Of a DNA stretch of 64,000 nucleotides, positions 44,412 through 54,555 are shown one piece after another; position 1 is the stretch's first letter, and every line of letters begins with the position of its first letter. The stretch comes from Teredinibacter waterburyi. Lineage in GTDB: Bacteria > Pseudomonadota > Gammaproteobacteria > Pseudomonadales > Cellvibrionaceae. Below the pieces are notes generated by a model. The model was not told where the DNA came from. It searched no databases and worked only from the letters and a program-made list of their open reading frames with translations. Both the position numbers and the translations under genes were made by a program. The stretch spans positions 1-64,000 of the forward strand of contig NZ_MRUH01000169.1 of the NCBI RefSeq assembly GCF_001922985.1, read 5' to 3'.

Positions 44412-45842
44412 TCAGTTTTTTTCACGTGCACGCACCAGCCGCTTATTAAGTGCCTGCCGAGTTATCCCGAGCAGTGTTGCGGCGATACCTTGATTGCCCT
44501 CTGCCCGCGTTAGTGCCGCTTGAATCAATTGGTCTTCGGCTTCTTTAAGGGTTGGTAGGGGTTGGTCGTCGCCCCAGCCTGCGCCGCTCGCCATTTCAGC
44601 TGGCGCCAGTATTAGTTGCTCCGCACTGTTGTTGCCAATCGCTGTGTGAAAGCTCGCGAGGGACAGTGCCGTGCCTTGCTGTCTAGCCACAGCATCAAAA
44701 ATCATTCCCTCTAGTTCGCGAATATTGCCGGGAAATGCGTATTGTTTTAACAGTGTGTAGAGCTCTACCGGCACGCTCGGTGGTGTACGTTCAAAGTCCT
44801 TGGCGGCCTTGGCGACCAAGTGTTCAATGAGTGCCGGAAGATCGCCAATCCGCTGCCTAAGCGATGGGATTTGAATGTGATGAGAGCGCAAGCGGTAGTA
44901 GAGATCGAGCCGAAATTTGCCGTCCTTTATCGCGCTGAGAAGGTCTACGTTGGTGGCGCAAACGACGCGGGCATTGGTATTTACTGGGTGATCTTCGCCG
45001 AGTGGGTAAAACTCTTTTTCCTGCAGTAGGCGCAAGAGTTTTACCTGTGAAGATTCTGATAAGTCACCGATCTCGTCGAGAAAAATTGTGCCGTTCTGAG
45101 CGGTTTTAATAAGCCCGTCACGTTTACTTTCGGCGCCGGTAAAGGCCCCGCGTTTATGACCAAACAAGGTGTCGGAGAAGGCAATATCGTCTAGCCCAGA
45201 GACACTTACCGCGACGAAGTTGCCGCTGCGCCCAGAGGCGTCGTGTAACGCTCGTGCAAATAGCTCCTTCCCTGTACCGGTTTCACCGGTTACGAGAACC
45301 GGCTGCGGAGTTCGCGCGACGGCTTCCATATAGCGAAACAGGGAGAGCATATCGTCATCTTCGGTTACGATCGGGGCGAAGGCGGCGGGGTTTTTGATGG
45401 TGTTATCGAGTAGCGTCGCGCGCAGGTTTTCAACTTCTTCGCGCAGCGAGCGCAGCTCTAAGGCTCGATTTACCGAGGTGATAAGGCGAGCTTTATCAAC
45501 CGGTTTAACAAGGTAGTCGACAGCGCCGCGGCGCATGCAATCAACCGCGATTTCGAGCTCATTGGCGGCCGTCATCATGATTACGGGAATGTCTGGGTGA
45601 CGTTCACACACCTCAGATAAGAGATCCACGCCGGAAATGTGAGGCATATTGAGGTCGAGTAATACAGCGTCAACTTTATTCTGTTCTAGGGTGGCTTGAA
45701 GTTCGCGGCCGTCCTCTAAGGTGATGACTGATTCAATGCCGGCGGTACGCAACACCACTGAGGCGCTGCGCAGTAGCTGCGGTTCGTCGTCAACCAATAC
45801 CAATAACTGGGTGTTGGGTTGCTCTGCCACGTGGCTCTCCAT
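44412..45842 (-). CDS. NtrC-family sigma-54-dependent response regulator
   Basis: A 476-residue activator. The receiver (about 12-125) has Asp18-Asp19, phosphoacceptor Asp63 and Lys near 112 in DYLVKPVDK. The AAA+ domain has Walker A GETGTGKE, the sigma-54-contacting loop GAFTGA, Walker B TIFLDEIGDL and the R-finger region. A Fis-type helix-turn-helix ends the protein (EGNQGIAATLLGITRQALNKRL). It should activate sigma-54 promoters when phosphorylated. The PAS kinase upstream on the same strand, 381 bases away, is the probable partner. Confidence 0.92.
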   Translation of the reverse strand: MESHVAEQPNTQLLVLVDDEPQLLRSASVVLRTAGIESVITLEDGRELQATLEQNKVDAVLLDLNMPHISGVDLLSEVCERHPDIPVIMMTAANELEIAVDCMRRGAVDYLVKPVDKARLITSVNRALELRSLREEVENLRATLLDNTIKNPAAFAPIVTEDDDMLSLFRYMEAVARTPQPVLVTGETGTGKELFARALHDASGRSGNFVAVSVSGLDDIAFSDTLFGHKRGAFTGAESKRDGLIKTAQNGTIFLDEIGDLSESSQVKLLRLLQEKEFYPLGEDHPVNTNARVVCATNVDLLSAIKDGKFRLDLYYRLRSHHIQIPSLRQRIGDLPALIEHLVAKAAKDFERTPPSVPVELYTLLKQYAFPGNIRELEGMIFDAVARQQGTALSLASFHTAIGNNSAEQLILAPAEMASGAGWGDDQPLPTLKEAEDQLIQAALTRAEGNQGIAATLLGITRQALNKRLVRAREKN

Positions 45843-46223
45843 TTTGTCACAACAAAACTCTAGCGGGCTAATGTTCGGTAATTCGACTTCGGGGGTGCTA
45901 GAGGGTGATGCTGTGTTATTTTTAGTATTTTGACGTCACAGCTAGCAATATTTATGCCGAATGTAACGATTATGGGTTGTTACATTTTAGCGGTTGGGCC
46001 GGTGGATACCTATGGAGAGAGCGCCGCCCGCTGTTAGTTGTAGTGCACGGGCTCTACTTTGCTCCGGTTGTTTTTTGTTTGGGGTGCGACAAAAGTTGAC
46101 TCTGGGTGATGGTAAAATAAAAAAGGTATTACAAATCAATGGCCTGGGCTTGCAAACATTTGTCCTTCTGTCGCCTTTTGTCGTATGGGGGTTGCGTGAA
46201 GGCTTGAGCAATAGCACCTCTCT
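45843..46223. other. Intergenic region between kinase and NtrC-type regulator
   Basis: About 380 bases with no supported gene; two opposed short reading frames here lack any family character. It contains the operator-like inverted repeat at 45960-45986 and an 8-base palindrome TGACGTCA at 45931-45938. Confidence 0.4.
45960..45986. promoter_or_regulatory. Operator-like inverted repeat upstream of the NtrC-type gene
   Basis: AATGTAAC (45960-45967) and GTTACATT (45979-45986), perfect 8-bp arms with an 11-base spacer. Centre-to-centre distance of 19 bases is close to two helical turns, as expected of a dimeric binding site. It sits about 118 bases before the regulator start, so autoregulation is possible. 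Confidence 0.45.
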
Positions 46224-49200
46224 CTATTGGTGATCGCTTAGTAGTGGTAGATAGATAGTCATGAGCGTGCCTTCGCCTATCTGACTGGCCACTTCTATTG
46301 TGCCTTTATGATCTTTGATCATACGGTAGCAAATAGAAAGGCCGAGGCCGGTGCCGCCTTGGCCCTGGCGAGTGGTATAAAAGGGGTCAAATATCTGTTG
46401 TAGTTGGTCTTGCTGAATGCCACAGCCAGTATCTCTAATCTCAATAATGGCCTGATCTAAATGATTGGCTCTAGTGGAGATGCTGATGGACTGGTTATTG
46501 TCATCTAATGCTTGCAGGCCATTCACAATGAGATTCACCAATACCTGCTCGATATGTTGTGGGTTGCCGTTAATCATTAGGTTTTCGCTACAGAGTGAAA
46601 CCGTAAAGTTGTCGCAGTGCTTTTTAATGATCGGCTGTAGGAATTTGACCGTGCGTTCAATCAGCGGGTTGATCGCTAGCTCACTAAACTCTAGGGTTTC
46701 GTCAGGGCGAGCAAAGTCTTTTAAGTCTTTAACAATGCGCGCGATACGTTGCGCGCCATAGCTAATATCTTCGGTGAGTGTCTCTAGGGTTGATCGCAGT
46801 TCATCGTAGGGAATGCCGCCAATCATGGGCTTATCGTCTTCGTCCTCTAGGTAGTCATCGATAAGATCGAGCATCTCTGGTTGAAAGTGCCGAAGTAGGT
46901 CGTTGTTCATTTGAATCAAATGGTTGGGATTATTCACTTCGTGAGCGACACCTGCCACTAATGTACCGATAGACGCGAGCTTGTTAGCTTGGATCAATTG
47001 CGATTCCTGGGTGTGGCTTTTTGCTTCTAGGGCGCGCAGTTCGGTGAGGTCTTTGATAATCGTTACAGCGCCGGGTACGCCGTCGAGCTGAATAGCCTGG
47101 GTAGACAGCAATACCGTTAATATCGAGCCATCGCTGTGGGTAAACTGTGCTTCGAAGTTATTAACCTTGCCATCGCGCTGTAACTGTTCAACCATTAAAT
47201 TTCGCTGGCTTTGATCGCGCCATAAGCCAAACAGGGACGTTTCTTTGCCAAGCACTTGCGTACGTTTGTAGCCGGTAAGCTGCTCGAAGGCGGGGTTTAC
47301 ATCGAGGTAACAATAGCCCTCGCTGGTACTGCGATCTAAGAGAATGATCGCGTCGGGAGATGCGGTAAATATTTTTTCGAATCGTTCGCGCGAGGTTAGC
47401 AGTTCTAACTCGGTAAGCTTACGTCGAGTGATATCCATAGAGACACCAAACTTGCGCAGCGGCTCGCCTGTTTTGCTGAAGATGGTGTGGACCATACCCT
47501 GCATATAGCGCATCTCACCATCGGCACGCATGATGCGGTAATCCCGCATTTGGGGTTCAAGTGTGTTGGCTGAGAGTAGTTGACTGACCTCATCTCGGTC
47601 ATCGATATGCACATGCTCAATAAAGCGCTTGATCGTGGGGGTGAAGGTTGGCGAGTCGTAGCCATAGATGCGGAAAAATTCGTCGCTCGCGGTCATTTCA
47701 CGATTTTGGTAGCTGTAAACCCAGTGCCCCATCTGGGCGATTTTTTGTGCTTGCAGGAGTTGCAATTCACTTTCCCGCAGCGATTGCTCGCTTTGCTTGA
47801 GGTCGCTTTCTGATTGTCGAATGCGGCTAATATCCAATAAGATCCCAAAGATCTTGTTGTCTTGGCCGTCAAGGTCATACTCGCGCCGCGCGTTGGCTAA
47901 GACGTAGCGGGTATCGCCGTCAGGGGTGACAATACGATGCTCAATTTCTATGCGTTTACCTTTTGCCATGCGCAGCGCTTGAGCCACTTTATCGCGGTCG
48001 TCGGGATGAATTCGAGCGCGTAGTTGGCGCCATGATAATTGAGCGTCATGTTTGTCGAAACCGTAGATGCGGTAAAACTCGTCGCTGGCATCGATCGAAT
48101 CGGTACTGCCGTCGTAGAACCAGTAACCCAGGTGGGCTATTGACTGGGCTTCTTCTAAGCGTGATTCACTGAGTAGCAGTCTGTCTTCGGCGAGCACCTT
48201 GTCCGTTATATCGCTACAAATACCCCAGAGTCTAACCAGCTGTTGGTTTTCTGAGATACCTAATAAATTTACGCTGAGAAAACGGGGCTCACTGCCGGCA
48301 ACTTGTATTTTAAGGAAGCTATCGTGGACGCGATAATTTTGCTGGATAAGCTTTTTCAGTAGCGCGTTGCTAGCGAGGGGGAATGCGGAAAAAGATGTGT
48401 CGGAAATGGTTTGACCGGCAACTTCACGCATTGACTGGCCTATCGCATTGCATTCTTGAATGACGCCATTGGCACGCATTTGAGCAACCAGTTCTGCAGG
48501 GGCTTGGTTGAGATCAATTGCCGGTTCAAATTCGCAGCGCCAAATCGCTTCGGTATTGTTTTCAATTAGCGCGCGGTAACGCGATTCGCCCATTTTAACT
48601 TCTTCATAGGCCGTTTTTAGTTGGCTGTTCATAGTGTTGTACGCCGTAACGACATCATCGAACAAATCGTCAGCGTTACCGTCCCAGAAGCGGGTGCGTT
48701 TTAACTGGAGTGGCGCCGCATCTAGCAGGCTATTGCGATCACTAACGTAGTTGGCAATATGGCGCAGGTGCCGAAACACGATTTTGTCGAACAAAAATGT
48801 AATAAAGAGCGCGATTAGAATGGTTTTGATGGTGTTGAGTAACAAGGTCATGCCGAGGTGTTCGAGCAGTGCTTGGTAGACTGGCTTTAGGGCCGTATAG
48901 ACATTGAGTTCACCCACTAAAATACGCCCGCGTTCGCGGCCTTCATACACCAAGGGGTAGTTTCGCGATATGTAGCTTTCGTGCGGGTCTAGAACGCCGC
49001 TTTTTGCATAAACCGCTTGATCGGTTATAACCTCGACGTAGGCAACGCCCGGTAGCTGCTGAATATTGTGTACTTCCGCCTGCGCTTGCTCCTGATAAAA
49101 TGACCAAAGTGAAAATACTAGGCTGGCGGTTGCCGTTGTTTCTATGTGGTCCAGCTGTAATTCAATACGGTCAATTTCACGTTCGTATTCGAGATAAAGC

Positions 49201-49289
49201 TGTAAACCTGTGGTGACGACTGAGAGTGCCGAGGCGCAGATAAGCACGTACACAATAAACCGCGTGCTGATCGATCGTTGCTTATTCAT
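46224..49289 (-). CDS. Multi-PAS membrane sensor histidine kinase
   Basis: About 1021 residues from ATG 49289; a GTG at 49304 would add five. TM1 (about 10-31), a short periplasmic part (about 32-148), TM2 (about 150-175) and a HAMP-like linker precede four PAS domains (about 232-365, 375-495, 515-630, 640-755). The H-box GVAHEVNNPNHLIQ (His783) is of the HEVNNP kind that usually phosphorylates NtrC-type regulators. The ATPase domain has NLIVNGLQAL, IRDTGCGIQ and GQGGTGLGLSICYRMI. The NtrC-like gene downstream is the natural partner. Confidence 0.88.
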   Translation of the reverse strand: MNKQRSISTRFIVYVLICASALSVVTTGLQLYLEYEREIDRIELQLDHIETTATASLVFSLWSFYQEQAQAEVHNIQQLPGVAYVEVITDQAVYAKSGVLDPHESYISRNYPLVYEGRERGRILVGELNVYTALKPVYQALLEHLGMTLLLNTIKTILIALFITFLFDKIVFRHLRHIANYVSDRNSLLDAAPLQLKRTRFWDGNADDLFDDVVTAYNTMNSQLKTAYEEVKMGESRYRALIENNTEAIWRCEFEPAIDLNQAPAELVAQMRANGVIQECNAIGQSMREVAGQTISDTSFSAFPLASNALLKKLIQQNYRVHDSFLKIQVAGSEPRFLSVNLLGISENQQLVRLWGICSDITDKVLAEDRLLLSESRLEEAQSIAHLGYWFYDGSTDSIDASDEFYRIYGFDKHDAQLSWRQLRARIHPDDRDKVAQALRMAKGKRIEIEHRIVTPDGDTRYVLANARREYDLDGQDNKIFGILLDISRIRQSESDLKQSEQSLRESELQLLQAQKIAQMGHWVYSYQNREMTASDEFFRIYGYDSPTFTPTIKRFIEHVHIDDRDEVSQLLSANTLEPQMRDYRIMRADGEMRYMQGMVHTIFSKTGEPLRKFGVSMDITRRKLTELELLTSRERFEKIFTASPDAIILLDRSTSEGYCYLDVNPAFEQLTGYKRTQVLGKETSLFGLWRDQSQRNLMVEQLQRDGKVNNFEAQFTHSDGSILTVLLSTQAIQLDGVPGAVTIIKDLTELRALEAKSHTQESQLIQANKLASIGTLVAGVAHEVNNPNHLIQMNNDLLRHFQPEMLDLIDDYLEDEDDKPMIGGIPYDELRSTLETLTEDISYGAQRIARIVKDLKDFARPDETLEFSELAINPLIERTVKFLQPIIKKHCDNFTVSLCSENLMINGNPQHIEQVLVNLIVNGLQALDDNNQSISISTRANHLDQAIIEIRDTGCGIQQDQLQQIFDPFYTTRQGQGGTGLGLSICYRMIKDHKGTIEVASQIGEGTLMTIYLPLLSDHQ

Positions 49290-49582
49290 AGAGTGAATAC
49301 CCACATTCTTACTGACGACGCTTCAGAGAAAGATAGCCGTGCGTCCAGTTCATCCTTTCGAACAGATTATAGTTCGCACCGAGTGCGAGGCGTAGAATAC
49401 CGAGCGAAGATCCACATTGCGCGTTGTTCGCACGGTAGTGCTGAGCTTTACTTTTGCGGCCGAGGCCTTCTAGGATAAAGATCCTGTCTTATCCATGCAG
49501 AATAACAGAATTAAAGTTTAGCGGCTTTATCTCTAAACACGGTCATTTTTGCTACAAATATTCGAAAACTAAGGGGAAAAAT

Positions 49583-50407
49583 ATGGAAAAATATATTCAA
49601 GAATTGATGCAAGACGCGCCGGAATTGATTACCACCTATGGTCTTAAGGTTATTCTGGCCATTGCAGTCTATATCGTAGGTAAATGGGTCGCGACGCTAA
49701 TTGTTAAGGTATTGCTTAAAGGTATGAATGCTCGCAAGGTAGATCCAACCATTGCGGGTTTCGTTAAAAATATCGTCTACTACGTTATCTTGGTGATGGT
49801 GGTTATTGCCGCGCTTGGTCAGTTGGGCGTACAAACGGCATCGTTTGTTGCCATTATAGGTGCTGCGGGTTTAGCCATAGGTTTTGCTTTGCAGGGCGCG
49901 CTTTCTAATTTCGCTTCTGGGGTGCTGTTAATTGCGTTCCGTCCCTTTAAGGTCGGAGATTTTGTTGAGGCCGGTGGCGCCGCTGGTGTTATTAAAGAGC
50001 TCTCAATCTTTTCTACCATTATGACGACTGGCGATAACAAAACCATCATCATTGCTAACTCCTCGATTACGGGCGGAAATATTGTTAACTATTCGACTCA
50101 GGCAGAGCGCCGCGTTGATTTAACCGTTGGCGTAAGTTACGGCGCGGACCTATCGTTGGTGCGTAAAGAGTTAGAAACCTTAGCGGCGGCGGACGAGCGT
50201 GTTATTCAGGATAAAGGTATTACCATTGGTGTGGTTGCACTCGCTGATTCGTCGGTTAATTTTGTCTACCGTGTTTGGGTGAAAACCGCCGACTACTGGG
50301 GTGTTTATTTTGATATGAACGAACGTATTAAAAAGCGCTTTGACGAGGTCGGTATTGAAATTCCATTCCCACAAATGAATGTTCACGTAAATCAAGTTAA
50401 GAGTTAA
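49583..50407 (+). CDS. mscS: MscS-type mechanosensitive channel
   Basis: A 274-residue inner-membrane channel that releases solutes under hypo-osmotic shock. The start is ATG 49583, with AAGGGG 6 bases upstream; the frame is open further back without family match. There are three TM helices (about 18-40, 62-85, 90-115). TM3 carries the pore pattern IIGAAGLAIGFALQGALSNFASGVLL, with Gly/Ala packing as in E. coli MscS. The beta domain (RPFKVGDFVEAGG) and alpha/beta domain follow. Length is close to E. coli MscS (286). Confidence 0.94.
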   Translation: MEKYIQELMQDAPELITTYGLKVILAIAVYIVGKWVATLIVKVLLKGMNARKVDPTIAGFVKNIVYYVILVMVVIAALGQLGVQTASFVAIIGAAGLAIGFALQGALSNFASGVLLIAFRPFKVGDFVEAGGAAGVIKELSIFSTIMTTGDNKTIIIANSSITGGNIVNYSTQAERRVDLTVGVSYGADLSLVRKELETLAAADERVIQDKGITIGVVALADSSVNFVYRVWVKTADYWGVYFDMNERIKKRFDEVGIEIPFPQMNVHVNQVKS

Positions 50408-50438
50408 TTGATTCGTTGCTAAGCCAATAGTGTAGGGT

Positions 50439-52274
50439 CTATTGCTGAAATTTAGGCGGTAGATCCTGCAATTCCGACCAAGCGATTGGCCGAGAAAGCC
50501 AATAACCTTGGGTGTAATTACAATCTGTCGTTTGCAGGAAGCTAAGTTGCTCCGCTGTTTCCACTCCTTCCGCGGTTACCTCCATTTTATATAAGCTTGC
50601 CAGCGACATAACGAGTTTGACCATTCGAATTTCGTGATCGTCTTCGGCCGTTATATTCCAGATGAAAGAGCGATCAATTTTTAAGTTGTGTACGGGGTAA
50701 CGACGCAACTGATTGAATGCGGTGTAGCCCATGCCAAAATCATCAAGTGCCAGCTTTATGCCTAATTTATTTAACGACTCCATTACCGCCATACAGCGCT
50801 CGTCGTGCGCTATTACGCTGGTTTCAGTGATTTCCAATTGAATTTTCGCGGCATCGACGTTGTAGCGCTTGAGCAATTCTTCCAGCTTTTTAGGGAACAG
50901 CACATTGTGTAATTCGAGTGCGGAAATATTAATCGAATAGACGATATCTCGCAGCGGGCTAGATGCTGGAAGGTTGTGAATCTTCTGCAAAATATCGCGA
51001 ATAACCCAAAGGTCTATATCGCGAATGAGGCCGAGCGCTTCTGCCGCGGGGATAAATTTGTCTGGGTAAATGCCGCTAAGCACCGGTGCATCGCAGCGAA
51101 TCAAAACCTCTACCCCTGCAACCGAAAGGCTGTGGCAGTGGTAAATAGGTTGGAACACCAAGTGGAACAAATCTTCTTCTATAGCTTTTCTAAGACCGTG
51201 CTCGATCTGGCGCTGCTCTTCCAGTTGCTGTGCGAGAGCATCGTCAAAAAAGCGAAAGCCGCTTTTACCCATGCGTTTAGCTTCGTTAAGTGCGGCATCG
51301 GTATTGGCGAGCAATGCTTCAAAATCGAAGTGTGCGCGGCTGGCAAAACCAATACCTATACTAATACTGATGCGGGTTTCGTTACCGTCGAGCATAAAAG
51401 GCTCGGCGGCTACATCGATAAGACGCATTGCTATGGTTTGCGCTACATCAGTTGAGCTGATATCGGGGATCGACAGTGCAAACTCATCGCCCGACAAGCG
51501 CGCAATATTGGTAATCTGATTATTTGCGCCCTGCCCACTTGCGTGCACTAAATCATGACTTCGCAGAGACTGGCAAATACGTGCGGCAAAAGCTTGTAGC
51601 AGTTTGTCGCCGGTGTTGTGGCCAAAGCTATCGTTTACATTTTTAAAGCCATCTAAGTCGATAAAAAATAGCGCAAGATCAAGGTTGTTTTTCTGTAGCT
51701 TGATGAGCGTGGCAATAAGCCAGGTTGAAAACCCTCTGCGGTTAGTGGTTCCGGTTAGGTAGTCGTAATTGGCGTCAAACAGAAGGGCATTTTGTTGTTT
51801 ATCGACCACATAGGAAAACGCTGCGGAGAAAATAATCGTGGTGATTAACGCAATGGAGACGAGTAGGTGGAGGTGCGGCGCAACACTGTTGAGTGCGGCG
51901 GCGAGAGTGATAACCACAATCGCCAGCGAGGCGTAAAAGGCGCGGCGATAATCTAAAATATAAAATAACGCAGCGCACAATGGATATACCAGCGCCAAAC
52001 CTGCAAGTCCAAACCGATAACTACTAAGGGTCAGGGCTGTAAAAAGTGCGCTAAAAAGGATGTAGTAGAGGCCGATAACGGACTTGCGTCTACATAAAGT
52101 TGTTAGGATGCAAATCAGGCTAATACTGGCCGTGCCGGTTGCAAATGCCAGCAACCACTGCTCGCACAGCAGCTGATATAGTGTATAGCCGCTGCAAATT
52201 AATAAAGCCGCAGAGTGCAGAGCGATAGACGTTACTGTAGATAGAGTCGAACTGGTCGACTGATTAATAGCCAT
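50439..52274 (-). CDS. Membrane GGDEF-EAL c-di-GMP enzyme
   Basis: A 611-residue protein with about five N-terminal TM helices (about 13-160), a GGDEF domain (about 170-345) and an EAL domain (about 355-605). The cyclase site is SGDEF, a variant known in active enzymes. The RxxD inhibition site (RSHD) is separated from it by about 19 residues instead of 5, with an inserted segment of Gly, Asn and Gln residues. The phosphodiesterase motif reads EVL in place of EAL, but the other catalytic residues (LEITET, LDDFGMGY, LKIDRSFI, AEGVET) are kept. Activity of both domains is possible; product inhibition is doubtful. Confidence 0.88.
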   Translation of the reverse strand: MAINQSTSSTLSTVTSIALHSAALLICSGYTLYQLLCEQWLLAFATGTASISLICILTTLCRRKSVIGLYYILFSALFTALTLSSYRFGLAGLALVYPLCAALFYILDYRRAFYASLAIVVITLAAALNSVAPHLHLLVSIALITTIIFSAAFSYVVDKQQNALLFDANYDYLTGTTNRRGFSTWLIATLIKLQKNNLDLALFFIDLDGFKNVNDSFGHNTGDKLLQAFAARICQSLRSHDLVHASGQGANNQITNIARLSGDEFALSIPDISSTDVAQTIAMRLIDVAAEPFMLDGNETRISISIGIGFASRAHFDFEALLANTDAALNEAKRMGKSGFRFFDDALAQQLEEQRQIEHGLRKAIEEDLFHLVFQPIYHCHSLSVAGVEVLIRCDAPVLSGIYPDKFIPAAEALGLIRDIDLWVIRDILQKIHNLPASSPLRDIVYSINISALELHNVLFPKKLEELLKRYNVDAAKIQLEITETSVIAHDERCMAVMESLNKLGIKLALDDFGMGYTAFNQLRRYPVHNLKIDRSFIWNITAEDDHEIRMVKLVMSLASLYKMEVTAEGVETAEQLSFLQTTDCNYTQGYWLSRPIAWSELQDLPPKFQQ

Positions 52275-52401
52275 TGAATTAACTTGATTACCTTGTCTAA
52301 ACCATCTGCTTTATTCAATTCAACAAAAGTCGATGAATTTTGCTGCCACTGAACGGCTATGTTTTAAAGTCTAGACGGATATTTGGAAAAGAGTCGTGTA
52401 A

Positions 52402-54525
52402 ATGCACATAGTTGGGCGTAAAAATAAGCCGTTGTTATTGGCCGAGCGAAAGTTTGGGGGAGGCTACCGCGCTGCGATGCCGCTGTGGGTGTATTTAGTG
52501 GTAGTGTTTATCCAGCTAGATTGTGCCGCGCTCGCCTATGCAGAATTAGATCCCCCCCATTCCATCGAGTCGGCCGCGGTATTATTCGGGGCTTTGGCAC
52601 GTATCAGTGACCCTAAACTATCGCCAAGTGGGCGTTATATTGCTTACAAGTCTGCTGGCGCGGATGGCTTTGATTTGCGTGTGGTTCGGTTAGATTTGGA
52701 TTCGGCTGCGCTAAGTATAGATGTGACACAACTGTTGTCGGAGCTGAATTCTGAGCCGGTTGGCGATGACACTGACAGCGATCAAAACACCATCGGGGAT
52801 ACTTTTACGCAGGCCGGTAATAGTGTGCGTTTTGAAGATGGACTGAAATTGCACTCATATGCCTGGGCAAACGACGAGCGCTTGGTGTTGCAGCTACGCA
52901 AGACCATTCGCAGCGCGACACGTGGCTGGGTAGATGTGCTGAAGCTTGCGAGCGTAGGTGTAACCGGCTCTGAACTGGTGGAGTTTGCGATGGATCGCAA
53001 TGACCAAGGTGACTTTTTGCAGTTCCCTCAGGTGGTCTCGTGGCTGCCAAATGATCCAGACCATATTTTAGCCGCGCTCGACGATGAGCGCGGTATGTGG
53101 GCGAGGCCGATGATTCACCGCGTCAATATTGTTACCGGTGAGCGTGAACTGGCCGCTCGCAACCCTTTTGGTTTTAACCGCTGGTTGGCGGACACCTCGG
53201 GCGAACTGCGCATTGGTGTACGTCTCGGTACTGACCCTGCGCCACACCAGACCACCTACGCCTTTTTGTCGGGCCGATGGCAGCAAGTATTAGATCAACC
53301 CTATCTACAAGCGGAGCGCATAGATCCTGTCGCTATAGCCTCAGCAGAGGATTTGACCGCCCTGGGATTAGCAATTGAATCACCGGTCACACCACCCTAT
53401 TTAATTGTAGAGCTAGGCAATGCTCCGCCAAATCAAACCGGTCGGCGTTATGTGTATGATCTTGAGCACAACACAATAATCGGCCCGCAGCCGCGTTCCG
53501 CCCAGCAGTATCTTGCAAAGCGTTTGTCGAGGCGTTTTCCCGGCGCCCGAGTTGAGGTTAGCTCGCAAACATCGGACAAGCGCTGGACGTTATTAGAGGT
53601 TGCTTCGGACAAGATGCCGCCACGATTGTATTTGTTGGATCAATCTGAAACGCGTAGCGTCAGCAGTAAAAAAGACAAGAAGCTACGCGTATTGACCTAT
53701 GCCTACCCGGCCTTAAAAAACTATGACTTAGCGAGTATGCGAGCAGTAGCATACCAAGCACGCGATGGGCGTCGTATCCCCGCTTACCTTACTGTGCCAA
53801 AGCGAACCGCGCTAGATAGAGATGACGGTCGTGAAAAGTCTGCATTGTTGCCGCTGGTTGTATACCCGCACGGAGGCCCTTGGTCGCGAGATCAGTGGGG
53901 GTTTGATCCCTATGTGCAGTTTTTTGCGAGTGCGGGTTACGCGGTTTTACAGCCGCAGTATCGCGGTTCGACTGGCTTTGGGGCTGAGCATCTCGAGGCT
54001 GGGTATCAGCAGTGGGGGCAAGCGATTCAAGACGATATCAGCGATGGCGTTCAGTGGCTCGCAGCGCAAGGTATTGTTGATTCAGAAAGAGTGTGTATTG
54101 TTGGTGAGAGCTTTGGTGGCTATGCGGCGGCCATGGGGTTAATAAAAACCCCAGAGCTGTATCAATGCGCCGTCTCCATTAATGGTGTTATGGATTTGGA
54201 TCAGCACAATAATGATCTTGGCCATTCACTTTTTCCGACGGTAGGAAAAAAAATGGCCAATGATGGCAACGCGATCATATCGTTTTCACCTTACCATCAA
54301 GTAAACAAAGTTCGTTTACCGCTTTTATTGATAGCGTCGAAAAAAGATACTGTGGTTCCGGTTGAACATTCGCGCAAAATGTACCGGCGTTTGCTCGGGC
54401 AGCGAAAACCGGTCAACTACCTCGAAATAAGCGATGGCGGCCACTGGCGTAATAACAGTGCGCACGAGACGGAAAAAATGCGAGTTGTAGGTGAATTTTT
54501 AGCGCGCTATTTAGATGCCGAGTAA
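52402..54525 (+). CDS. S9 family prolyl-oligopeptidase-like serine peptidase
   Basis: A 707-residue peptidase. The first 45 residues contain a hydrophobic stretch (LWVYLVVVFIQLDCAALAYA) that serves as signal peptide. A beta-propeller-like part (about 60-430) is followed by the alpha/beta-hydrolase domain. The catalytic triad is Ser570 in GESFGGYAA, Asp649 in KKDTVVPVEHS and His681 in DGGHWRNN. The oxyanion side PHGGPWSRDQWGFDPY is typical. It likely degrades oligopeptides in the periplasm. It converges with the receiver-GGDEF gene. Confidence 0.9.
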   Translation: MHIVGRKNKPLLLAERKFGGGYRAAMPLWVYLVVVFIQLDCAALAYAELDPPHSIESAAVLFGALARISDPKLSPSGRYIAYKSAGADGFDLRVVRLDLDSAALSIDVTQLLSELNSEPVGDDTDSDQNTIGDTFTQAGNSVRFEDGLKLHSYAWANDERLVLQLRKTIRSATRGWVDVLKLASVGVTGSELVEFAMDRNDQGDFLQFPQVVSWLPNDPDHILAALDDERGMWARPMIHRVNIVTGERELAARNPFGFNRWLADTSGELRIGVRLGTDPAPHQTTYAFLSGRWQQVLDQPYLQAERIDPVAIASAEDLTALGLAIESPVTPPYLIVELGNAPPNQTGRRYVYDLEHNTIIGPQPRSAQQYLAKRLSRRFPGARVEVSSQTSDKRWTLLEVASDKMPPRLYLLDQSETRSVSSKKDKKLRVLTYAYPALKNYDLASMRAVAYQARDGRRIPAYLTVPKRTALDRDDGREKSALLPLVVYPHGGPWSRDQWGFDPYVQFFASAGYAVLQPQYRGSTGFGAEHLEAGYQQWGQAIQDDISDGVQWLAAQGIVDSERVCIVGESFGGYAAAMGLIKTPELYQCAVSINGVMDLDQHNNDLGHSLFPTVGKKMANDGNAIISFSPYHQVNKVRLPLLLIASKKDTVVPVEHSRKMYRRLLGQRKPVNYLEISDGGHWRNNSAHETEKMRVVGEFLARYLDAE

Positions 54526-54555
54526 GGAATCTAAGGCCGTTGCTTTTTACGAATT

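Noticed and set aside
46139-46157. Sigma-54-like promoter in the gap between the PAS kinase and NtrC-type genes
   Set aside because: TGGC and TTGC boxes are there, but the GG to GC distance is 9 bases, one short of the strict 10-base spacing, and the orientation points away from the regulator gene.
45987-46233. Overlapping short frames on both strands in the kinase-regulator gap
   Set aside because: No motif, no ribosome binding site and composition as expected of non-coding DNA.
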